Assembly (NCBI GenBank): GCA_050741255.1
Contig: JBOIEQ010000177.1
Location: 1-8,627, forward strand
Direction: 5' to 3'
Length of the DNA stretch: 8,627 bases
From: CAZXNF01 sp050741255
GTDB taxonomy: Bacteria; Pseudomonadota; Gammaproteobacteria; Burkholderiales; SG8-41
The translations under genes and the position numbers were made by a program. The notes beneath the pieces are model-generated. The model saw only the letters and a program-made list of their open reading frames with translations, was not told the origin of the DNA and ran no database searches. Within the stretch, counting starts at the first letter, position 1. The number at the start of each line of letters is the position of its first letter. This document shows positions 1 through 5,153 of this stretch, piece after piece.

Positions 1-236
1 CGCGCCGCGCGGCCGAGACGCTGCGCGACGCGGGCCTGCGTACGGTCCTGCACGCCGGCGGTGGCGCGTTCAAGGCGCAATTGAAGCGCGCGGACGCGAG
101 CGGCGCGCGTTACGCGGTGATTGTCGGTGATGATGAGGCGGCGGCGGGCACGGTCGCCGTGAAGGCTTTGCGTGCGGAGCACGCGCAACTGCAGGTGACG
201 GTCGCCGAAGCGGCCGCATTGATCAAAAAAGGATGA
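1..236 (+). CDS. hisS: Histidyl-tRNA synthetase, C-terminal fragment (5' end outside window)
   Basis: This frame is open from the left edge to a TGA at 234-236 and gives about 77 residues. They match the C-terminal anticodon-binding domain (HGTP_anticodon) of class II histidyl-tRNA synthetase: an alternating alpha/beta pattern with the family's phrases FKAQLKRADASGARYAVIVG, then a DDE acidic turn and a VAVKALR strand, ending in the usual LIKKG-type tail. HisS charges tRNA-His in the cytoplasm, and this domain reads the GUG anticodon. The catalytic core (motifs 1-3) lies upstream of the window. yfgM follows after only three bases, which implies one transcript, as in the conserved hisS-yfgM-bamB-der order. 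The hisS 3' end (AAAAAAGGA, about 225-233) also supplies the yfgM ribosome binding site. Identification is firm from the domain signature plus neighbours; only the fragment can be judged here. Confidence 0.95.
   Translation, partial: RRAAETLRDAGLRTVLHAGGGAFKAQLKRADASGARYAVIVGDDEAAAGTVAVKALRAEHAQLQVTVAEAAALIKKG
229..233 (+). promoter_or_regulatory. Ribosome binding site of yfgM
   Basis: AAGGA lies six bases before the ATG at 240 and inside the last codons of hisS. It fixes the yfgM start and shows that yfgM is read from the hisS transcript. It is one of the clearer Shine-Dalgarno sequences in the window. Confidence 0.7.
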
Positions 237-239
237 GGC

Positions 240-878
240 ATGGCGGCATTCGATCTGGAAGAACAGGAACAAATCGCGGCGCTGAAAGGCTGGTGGCAGG
301 AGTACGGCAAGCTGGTCGTGCTGGGGGTGACGGTCGTCGCGCTGGCCGTGGCGGCCTATTTCGGCTGGCGCGCGTGGACCGACCGGCAGGCCGCGGCGGG
401 CGCCGAACTCTATCTGCAGCTTGACCAGGCCGCGCGCGCGAGCGACGCGCGCAAGGTGCGCGATCTGGCGACGGCGCTGCAGAAGGATTACGGCCGCACG
501 GCGTACGCCGCGATGGCCGGGCTGATGGCCGCCAAGGCGGCGTTCGACACCGGCGAGCGCGCGAGCGCGAAAACCCAGCTCGAATGGGTGGTCGAACGCG
601 CGAAGTCGCCCGAGATGCGCGACGTGGCGCGGCTGCGGCTCGCGGGCGTGCTGCTCGACGAACAGGACACCGCGGGCGCGCTCAAGCTGCTGGAGGCCAA
701 GGTGTCCGATGCGATGACGCCGCTCTACGCGGACCTGAAGGGTGACGTCTTTGCCGCGCAGGGCAACCGGGCCGAGGCGCGCGCGCAGTACCAGCTGGCG
801 CTCGACAAGAGCGACGCCAAGAGCCCGCAGCGCCAGGTGGTGCAGATCAAGCTGGACGCGCTCGGATCCGCGCCGTGA
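240..878 (+). CDS. yfgM: YfgM-like inner-membrane TPR protein (ancillary SecYEG translocon subunit)
   Basis: This 212-residue protein has the YfgM layout. A short acidic cytosolic N-terminus (MAAFDLEEQEQIAALKGWWQ) leads to one transmembrane helix at about residues 25-43 (VVLGVTVVALAVAAYFGW), followed by an alanine-rich helical periplasmic part made of TPR-like hairpins (TPR_21 family). Length is close to E. coli YfgM (206 residues). In E. coli, YfgM associates with SecYEG and PpiD and is thought to link emerging periplasmic and outer-membrane proteins to chaperones; that role is inferred here from family and position. The ATG at 240 is supported by AAGGA at 229-233, six bases upstream. The stop overlaps the bamB start by four bases (GTGA), so translational coupling with the outer-membrane assembly lipoprotein is likely. 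Such genes are often annotated only as a tetratricopeptide repeat protein. Confidence 0.93.
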   Translation: MAAFDLEEQEQIAALKGWWQEYGKLVVLGVTVVALAVAAYFGWRAWTDRQAAAGAELYLQLDQAARASDARKVRDLATALQKDYGRTAYAAMAGLMAAKAAFDTGERASAKTQLEWVVERAKSPEMRDVARLRLAGVLLDEQDTAGALKLLEAKVSDAMTPLYADLKGDVFAAQGNRAEARAQYQLALDKSDAKSPQRQVVQIKLDALGSAP

Positions 879-2083
879 ATGGTGTCGCCCCTTTCCGCCG
901 CGGCGCCTGGCGGCTGTCCGCCTGGTGCGCGACGGCGCTGGTGGCGGGCTGCAGCATGTTCAGCGGCATGGGCGAGACGGTGTCCGATTCGATTTCGGGC
1001 ACCTACGACTGGGTGTTCGGCGCGTCGGGGCCCAAGCCCTCCGAGTTGCCCGTCTTCAAGCCCACCGCGACGCTCAAGGTGCTGTGGCAGGTCGGCATGG
1101 GGCCGATGGAGCGTTCGCTGCTCGTGCCGGTGGTGACCCCCCGCGGCATCGCGGTGGCCAACGCCGCCGGCACGGTGGCCATGCTCAATGCGGCGGACGG
1201 CAAGGCGGTCTGGCGCACCGACACCAAGTCGAAGCTCACGGGCGGCGTGGGCAGCGACGGTCAGCTGACCGCGGTCGGCTCCGCGCGCGGCGAAGTGATC
1301 GCGCTCGACGGCGAGGGCAAGGAACGCTGGCGCGCCCAGTTGTCGAGCGAGGTCCTGGCGCCGCCGCAGATCGCCGACGGCATCGTCGTCACCCGCAGCG
1401 GTGACAACCGGGTGTTCGGCCTGGACGCAAATACCGGTCTGCGCCTCTGGTTTTACCAGCGCCAGCTGCCGCCGCTGGCGATCCGTTCGGTCGCCGGCGT
1501 GAGCGCCACGCGGGGCGGCGTGTTCGTGGGTTTTCCCGGCGGCCGGCTGGTCGCGCTGGCGGTCGCCAATGGCGGGCTCGGCTGGGAGGCGGCCGTCGCG
1601 CTGCCGCGCGGAGCGACCGAACTCGAGCGCATCGCCGACATCGCCAGCACCCCCATGGTGGATGCGCGTGCGGTCTACGCGGTGGCGTTTCAGGGCCGGA
1701 TCGGCGCTTTCGACCTGATCAAGGGGCAGCAACTGTGGGCGCGCGACTTGTCGAGTTACGCGGGCCTCGGACTGGACGCCAGCAACGTCTACGTGACCGA
1801 CGACAAGGGCGCGATCCATGCGCTCGACAAGGCCGCCGGCGCCAGCATGTGGAAACAGGACAAGCTGGCGGGCCGGCAGCCCACGGCACCGCTCGCGCTC
1901 GGCCGTTTCGTCGTGGTCGGCGATCTGCAGGGCTACGTGCACGTGCTGTCGCGTGACGACGGGGCCTTCGTTGCGCGGATTGCCACCGACGGCAGCCCGA
2001 TCGCCTCTGCGCCGGTGCTGCTGGACGACAGCTTCGTCGTGCAGACAAGAAACGGCGGCGTCTACGCGCTGACCCTGCAATAA
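875..2083 (+). CDS. bamB: Outer membrane assembly lipoprotein BamB (beta-propeller, PQQ-like repeats)
   Basis: BamB is a lipoprotein of the BAM complex that binds BamA and helps insert beta-barrel proteins into the outer membrane. The 402-residue product starts with a lipoprotein signal peptide: basic RR near residue 8, a hydrophobic stretch, and lipobox LVAGC with Cys26 as the lipidated residue. Residue +2 is Ser, which does not signal inner-membrane retention. The rest is a series of propeller blades recognisable by repeated [VI]-x-x-[LF]-D/N-x-x-x-G-x-x-x-W strands, around residues 101-113, 140-152, 179-192, 223-237, 275-288, 312-326 and 353-367, closing with GGVYALTLQ at the C-terminus. 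This suits the eight-bladed fold of the family (E. coli BamB is 392 residues). The start is GTG at 875, overlapping the yfgM TGA. The weak GGAT at 864-867 suggests coupling rather than independent initiation. Confidence 0.96.
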   Translation: MNGVAPFRRGAWRLSAWCATALVAGCSMFSGMGETVSDSISGTYDWVFGASGPKPSELPVFKPTATLKVLWQVGMGPMERSLLVPVVTPRGIAVANAAGTVAMLNAADGKAVWRTDTKSKLTGGVGSDGQLTAVGSARGEVIALDGEGKERWRAQLSSEVLAPPQIADGIVVTRSGDNRVFGLDANTGLRLWFYQRQLPPLAIRSVAGVSATRGGVFVGFPGGRLVALAVANGGLGWEAAVALPRGATELERIADIASTPMVDARAVYAVAFQGRIGAFDLIKGQQLWARDLSSYAGLGLDASNVYVTDDKGAIHALDKAAGASMWKQDKLAGRQPTAPLALGRFVVVGDLQGYVHVLSRDDGAFVARIATDGSPIASAPVLLDDSFVVQTRNGGVYALTLQ

Positions 2084-2092
2084 GTGCCAGCG

Positions 2093-2144
2093 GGGATTGA
2101 GGGCTGATGTGCTCCCTCCGCCTTCATCCCTCATCCTTCATCCC
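2093..2144 (+). promoter_or_regulatory. Possible alternative hairpins in the der leader
   Basis: The strand GGGATTGAGG (2093-2102) can pair with the decamer CCTTCATCCC, giving nine pairs (one G-T wobble) and one T-C mismatch. That decamer occurs twice, at 2121-2130 and 2135-2144, so two mutually exclusive hairpins are possible, with loops of 18 and 32 bases. The distal form ends six bases before the TTG start of der. No T-run follows, so this is not a convincing intrinsic terminator. A regulatory role is inference from complementarity only. Confidence 0.3.
2123..2143 (+). repeat. Three-unit heptameric tandem repeat upstream of der
   Basis: Three consecutive heptamers read TTCATCC, CTCATCC and TTCATCC with an exact period of seven bases; a partial CT follows. 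They end seven bases before the TTG start of der, in a strongly pyrimidine-rich stretch (2111-2145) that contains no Shine-Dalgarno sequence. The repeat is in non-coding DNA between the bamB stop and der. Function is unknown. Confidence 0.75.
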
Positions 2145-2150
2145 TGAACT

Positions 2151-3482
2151 TTGAAACCCACTCTCGTCATCGTCGGCCGGCCCAACGTCGGCAAGTCGAC
2201 GCTGTTCAACCGCCTGACCCGCAGTCGCGCCGCGATCGTCGCCGACGTGCCGGGGCTGACGCGCGACCGCCATTACGGGCACGGTCGTCTGGGCGAGCGG
2301 CCGTTCACCGTGGTCGACACCGGCGGCTTCGAGCCGGAGGCGCGCGAGGGCGTGGTGGCCGCCATGGCCACGCAGACCGAACTCGCGCTCGATGAAGCGG
2401 ACGCGGTCCTCTTCGTGCTGGATGCGCGCGCGGGGCTGATGCCGCTCGACCGCGTGATCGCGGAGCGGCTGCGGCGTCTGGGCCGACCGGTGACGCTGGT
2501 CGTCAACAAGGCCGAAGGACTGACGCAGGCCACGGCCACGGCGGACTTCCACGCGCTGGGTCTCGGCACGCCGTACGGGATTTCCGCGGCGCATGGCGAG
2601 AACGTCAGCGATCTCCTTGAGGAGGTACTCGCGCCGTTTCCGCGGGCGCGCGCGGACGCCGCCGAGGAGGATCCCGACGGACGCATCCGCATCGCGGTGG
2701 TCGGCCGGCCCAACGTCGGCAAGTCCACGCTCGTCAACCGGCTCCTCGGCGAGGAACGGATGATCGCAATGGACGAACCCGGCACGACGCGCGACGCGGT
2801 CGAAGCGGATTTCGAGCAGGGCGGCCGCGCCTACCGATTGATCGATACCGCCGGCGTGCGCAAGCGGGCGCGGGCGACGGCCGAAACGGTCGAAAAATTC
2901 TCGGTGGTGAAGACCCTGCAGGCGATCGATGCCGCGCACGTGGTGATCCTGATGCTCGATGCCCAGGGCGGCGTCGCGGAACAGGATGCCCATCTCGCGG
3001 GCTACGTGCTGGAGGCGGGGCGGGCGATGGTGGTGGCGGTCAACAAGTGGGACGGGCTGGACCAGGATCTGCGCGAGCGCATCAAACAGGCGGTGGCGCG
3101 CGCGCTGGTCTTCGTCGAGTTCGCCCCGGTGCACACGATATCGGCGAAGGCGGGCACCGGGGTGAAAGGACTGCTCGCGGCGGTCGATGGCGCCTACGCC
3201 GCCGCGCACAGCAAGCTCAGCACACCCAAGCTGTCGCGGGCGCTGGCGGAGGCAACGACCCGCCAGCAACCACCGCGCTCCGGGATGACCCGGCCCAAGC
3301 TGCGTTACGCCCACCAGGGCGGGGTCAACCCGCCACGCATCATCGTCCACGGCAACGCCCTGGACCGCATCCCGGTCAGCTACTGGCGTTACCTGGAGCG
3401 CTGTTTCCGCAAGGTCTTCAGGCTGGAGGGCACCCCGCTGAAGATCGAATACCGGAAGGGGCGGAATCCTTACGCGAAATGA
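2151..3482 (+). CDS. der: Ribosome biogenesis GTPase Der (EngA)
   Basis: Der is an essential GTPase with two tandem G domains that acts in maturation of the 50S ribosomal subunit. The 443-residue product has G domain 1 with P-loop GRPNVGKS at 9-16, DTGG at 56-59 and NKAE at 119-122. G domain 2 has GRPNVGKS at 185-192, DTAG at 232-235 followed by VRKR, and NKWD at 298-301. A C-terminal KH-like domain (about 350-443) is basic and ends RKGRNPYAK. The G4 motif of domain 1 has Glu where NKxD has Asp, a substitution I recall from other Der proteins. The start must be TTG at 2151: an in-frame TGA lies at 2145-2147, and the family N-terminus MKPTLVIVGRPNVGKS begins exactly here. No Shine-Dalgarno is visible; the leader is pyrimidine-rich. 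It follows bamB by 67 bases, the conserved order. Confidence 0.98.
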   Translation: MKPTLVIVGRPNVGKSTLFNRLTRSRAAIVADVPGLTRDRHYGHGRLGERPFTVVDTGGFEPEAREGVVAAMATQTELALDEADAVLFVLDARAGLMPLDRVIAERLRRLGRPVTLVVNKAEGLTQATATADFHALGLGTPYGISAAHGENVSDLLEEVLAPFPRARADAAEEDPDGRIRIAVVGRPNVGKSTLVNRLLGEERMIAMDEPGTTRDAVEADFEQGGRAYRLIDTAGVRKRARATAETVEKFSVVKTLQAIDAAHVVILMLDAQGGVAEQDAHLAGYVLEAGRAMVVAVNKWDGLDQDLRERIKQAVARALVFVEFAPVHTISAKAGTGVKGLLAAVDGAYAAAHSKLSTPKLSRALAEATTRQQPPRSGMTRPKLRYAHQGGVNPPRIIVHGNALDRIPVSYWRYLERCFRKVFRLEGTPLKIEYRKGRNPYAK

Positions 3483-3493
3483 GGATCGCCCTG

Positions 3494-3525
3494 GCCTGGC
3501 GGAACCACGCCGTGGCTGGCTGTTT
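3494..3525 (+). terminator. Weak terminator-like stem-loop after der
   Basis: GCC (3494-3496) and TGGCG (3497-3501) can pair with CGCCG (3508-3512) and GGC (3514-3516), with loop GAACCA and a bulged T at 3513. A short TGTTT follows at 3521-3525, after a few unpaired bases. It sits 12 bases after the der stop and ahead of the hfq promoter, where a terminator would make sense, but the T-tract is poor. Read-through from der into hfq is quite possible. Confidence 0.25.
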
Positions 3526-3555
3526 CAATGGGTGGCCCGCCCCCCCAAAATCCGC

Positions 3556-3570
3556 TAAAGTGGCTATAAA
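3556..3570 (+). promoter_or_regulatory. Candidate sigma-70 promoter (-10 region) for hfq
   Basis: TATAAA at 3565-3570 matches the -10 consensus in five of six bases, with an overlapping weaker TAAAGT at 3556-3561. A TG dinucleotide lies at 3561-3562, one base off the extended -10 position. The expected -35 region falls on the C7-A4 tract (3540-3550) and does not resemble TTGACA. Position 60-70 bases ahead of hfq and the local drop in G+C support a promoter. The start site would be near 3577 and the leader about 60 bases. Confidence 0.4.
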
Positions 3571-3580
3571 TCAAGCAAAA

Positions 3581-3618
3581 CGCCGCTCGGCGGGTAGTGA
3601 AAACCCACGGCGATCACT
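3581..3618 (+). promoter_or_regulatory. hfq 5' leader with competing stem-loops
   Basis: CGCCG at 3581-3585 can pair with CGGCG at 3588-3592 (a tight loop) or with a second CGGCG at 3608-3612. In the second case GGGT (3592-3595) and ACCC (3603-3606) form an inner stem. AGTGA (3596-3600), which would be that inner loop, is also complementary to TCACT (3614-3618), so a third stem or an H-type pseudoknot is possible. All lie between the candidate -10 and the hfq ribosome binding site. These are observed complementarities; any switching function is inference. Confidence 0.35.
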
Positions 3619-3619
3619 C

Positions 3620-3630
3620 AATAACAAGGG
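3620..3630 (+). promoter_or_regulatory. hfq ribosome binding site overlapping AAN triplets (possible Hfq autoregulatory site)
   Basis: AAGGG at 3626-3630 is a good Shine-Dalgarno sequence, six bases before the ATG at 3637. It is embedded in three consecutive triplets AAT, AAC, AAG (3620-3628), the A-A-N / A-R-N pattern that the distal face of Gram-negative Hfq binds. E. coli Hfq represses its own translation through its mRNA leader, so this site could do the same here; that part is inference. GGG (3628-3630) also faces CCC (3634-3636) just before the start codon. Confidence 0.55.
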
Positions 3631-3636
3631 ACACCC

Positions 3637-3876
3637 ATGAGCACGAAAGGGCAGATGCTACAAGACCCGTTTCTCAACACCCTGCGCAAGGAGCACGTGC
3701 CGGTTTCGATCTATCTGGTGAACGGCATCAAGCTGCAGGGGCAGATTGAATCCTTCGACCAGTACGTCGTGCTGCTCAAGAACACCGTTACCCAGATGGT
3801 CTACAAGCACGCCATTTCCACCGTCGTGCCGTCGCGCCCGGTGAACCTGCAGCTCGAACAGACACCACCCGCCTGA
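3637..3876 (+). CDS. hfq: RNA chaperone Hfq
   Basis: Hfq is a hexameric Sm-like protein that pairs small RNAs with mRNAs and controls their stability and translation. The 79-residue product is an almost textbook Hfq. GQMLQDPFLN (5-14) provides the proximal-face Gln9 and Asp10. Sm1 runs through VSIYLVNGIKLQGQIESFDQ (20 residues from Val23) and includes the distal-face Tyr26 and Lys32. Sm2 holds YKHAISTVVPSRPV, with the proximal YKH at 56-58. The rim segment reads RKEH (17-20), against RRER in E. coli. The C-terminal tail after the core is only about ten residues, as commonly seen in betaproteobacteria. The ATG is supported by AAGGG six bases upstream. hflX starts one base after the hfq stop, so the two are surely co-transcribed. 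Its own promoter is likely in the 154-base gap after der. Confidence 0.99.
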   Translation: MSTKGQMLQDPFLNTLRKEHVPVSIYLVNGIKLQGQIESFDQYVVLLKNTVTQMVYKHAISTVVPSRPVNLQLEQTPPA

Positions 3877-3877
3877 T

Positions 3878-5026
3878 TTGTCCGACCTGGTCTCCGAACG
3901 CCGGCAGGGCGGCACGCGTGCCGTTCTGGTCGCCCTCGATCGCGGAGGCCCCGATTACGCGGATGGGGTGGCCGAGCTCAAGCAGCTCGCCGCGAGCGCG
4001 CGCGCAGAAACCGTAGCGCTCGTCGAAGGCCGCCGGCAGCGTTTGGACCCCGCCACCTTCGCCGGTCGCGGCAAGGTGGAGGAAATCGCGGCGGTCGTGG
4101 CGCAGGCGCGCGCCGACGTGGTGATCTTCAACCATATCCTGTCACCGGGGCAGGAACGCAACCTCGAGCGGGCCATCGACTGCCGGGTCATCGACCGCAC
4201 CAGTCTCATTCTCGACATTTTCGCGCAGCGTGCCCGCTCGCACGAAGGCAAGCTGCAGGTCGAACTCGCACAGTTGGAGCACCTTGCCACGCGCCTCGTG
4301 CGCGGCTGGACCCACCTGGAGCGCCAGAAAGGCGGCATCGGCCTGCGCGGACCCGGCGAGACCCAGCTGGAGACCGATCGCCGGCTGCTCGGCAAGCGGG
4401 TGAAGCTGCTGAAGGAGCGGTTGGTGCATGTCGCCGCTGCGCGCGCGACCCAGCGCCGCGCGCGCAGCCGTGGCCAGGTGTACTCGGTGTCCTTGGTGGG
4501 CTACACCAACGCCGGCAAGTCCACGCTGTTCAATGCGCTGACCCGTGCCGGGGCGTACGCCGCCGACCAGTTGTTCGCGACCCTCGACACCACCTCGCGC
4601 CGGCTGCGTCTGCCGGGCGGCGCCACCATCGTCATTTCCGACACGGTGGGCTTCATCCGCGAGCTGCCGCACACGCTGGTGGCGGCCTTCCGTGCGACGC
4701 TGGACGAGGCGGTGCGCGCGGACTTGCTGCTGCACGTGGTGGACGCCTCCTCGCCGGTGCGCGATGCGCAGATCGCCGAGGTCGACAAGGTGCTGGCGGA
4801 AATCGGGGCGGGCGGCGTGCCGCAGGTGCTGGTCTACAACAAGGTCGATCTGGTGCCAGACGCGCCCCGGGAAGTGCGGGACGAACATGGTAAGATTCGC
4901 GCCGTCTGGATCAGCGCGGCGGAACGTCTTGGCTTGGAATCCGTGCGGAGCGCCCTCGACGAGCGGGCGCCGGAGCGGCCGGGTGACGGCGTCCCGGTGG
5001 ATGCCGCGGCGACCTGGGCCGCTTAG
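3878..5026 (+). CDS. hflX: GTPase HflX (ribosome rescue / heat-shock splitting factor)
   Basis: HflX binds the 50S subunit and, in E. coli, splits stalled or heat-damaged ribosomes. The 382-residue product has the HflX N-terminal domain (FAGRGKVEEI near 68, LSPGQERNLE, DRTSLILDIFAQRARSHEGK), the glycine-rich signature GGIGLRGPGETQLETDRR at 152-169, then a helical linker. The G domain follows, with P-loop GYTNAGKS at 208-215, DTVGF from 255 and NKVD at 321-324. The C-terminal part is short, so the protein is shorter than E. coli HflX (426). The start is TTG at 3878: the frame has a TGA at 3842-3844 and no ATG or GTG between there and the conserved region. It lies one base after the hfq stop with no clear Shine-Dalgarno, which points to translational coupling to hfq. 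The hfq-hflX-hflK-hflC order is widely conserved in proteobacteria. Confidence 0.97.
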   Translation: MSDLVSERRQGGTRAVLVALDRGGPDYADGVAELKQLAASARAETVALVEGRRQRLDPATFAGRGKVEEIAAVVAQARADVVIFNHILSPGQERNLERAIDCRVIDRTSLILDIFAQRARSHEGKLQVELAQLEHLATRLVRGWTHLERQKGGIGLRGPGETQLETDRRLLGKRVKLLKERLVHVAAARATQRRARSRGQVYSVSLVGYTNAGKSTLFNALTRAGAYAADQLFATLDTTSRRLRLPGGATIVISDTVGFIRELPHTLVAAFRATLDEAVRADLLLHVVDASSPVRDAQIAEVDKVLAEIGAGGVPQVLVYNKVDLVPDAPREVRDEHGKIRAVWISAAERLGLESVRSALDERAPERPGDGVPVDAAATWAA

Positions 5027-5048
5027 GACCAATTGTGACCAATTGTCC
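5026..5048 (+). repeat. Perfect 10-bp tandem repeat that also folds as a hairpin, at the hflX stop
   Basis: GACCAATTGT occurs twice back to back (5027-5036 and 5037-5046), directly after the hflX TAG. The same stretch folds: GGAC (5026-5029) pairs with GTCC (5045-5048) and AATTG (5031-5035) with CAATT (5040-5044), leaving a single bulged C and a TGAC tetraloop, nine pairs in all. No T-run follows, so it is not a classic terminator. The ten-base period equals about one DNA helical turn, so a paired protein-binding site is also conceivable. Confidence 0.6.
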
Positions 5049-5092
5049 GCCGTCCGCAGTCACGCTCATTCCGCATCGCGACGGTCGCGTAC

Positions 5093-5116
5093 TGTAATCC
5101 TCAATCCTTGTATTGT
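5093..5116 (+). promoter_or_regulatory. Weak candidate promoter region for hflK
   Basis: The 127-base gap between hflX and hflK becomes AT-richer from about 5090. It contains -10-like hexamers TGTAAT (5093-5098) and TATTGT (5111-5116), but neither has a recognisable -35 element at the right distance. A short period-seven repeat, AATCCTC then AATCCTT (5096-5109), overlaps it. The length of the gap makes an internal promoter reasonable, but the sequence support is thin. Confidence 0.2.
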
Positions 5117-5153
5117 TGAATTCTTCGTTTCCACCCCCACTGACTGACTTGCA

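Noticed and set aside
725..2134. Long open frame on the minus strand opposite bamB (469 codons)
   Set aside because: It is antisense to a convincing bamB and yfgM end, its product is rich in His/Arg/Gly/Ala with no recognisable domain, and such frames are expected opposite GC-rich genes.
2123..2143. Possible CRISPR array
   Set aside because: The units are seven bases with no spacers; nothing in the window has repeat-spacer architecture or cas genes.
2124..3350. Long open frame on the minus strand opposite der (408 codons)
   Set aside because: It lies entirely opposite the well-conserved Der GTPase; composition is typical of a mirror frame and there is no family resemblance.
3505..3515. Palindrome CCACG-C-CGTGG after der as a repressor operator
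   Set aside because: It is only five pairs around a one-base centre, in GC-rich DNA where such matches are common; the overlapping stem-loop is a better reading and is itself weak.
3047..3640. Plus-strand frame overlapping the end of der and running to the hfq start
   Set aside because: Its first part is an alternative frame of der and the rest translates the non-coding hfq leader; there is no family match or ribosome binding site.
4545..5147. Plus-strand frame inside hflX extending into the hflX-hflK gap
   Set aside because: It is a shifted frame of the HflX G domain with Arg/Cys/Trp-rich composition, typical of a GC-rich shadow.
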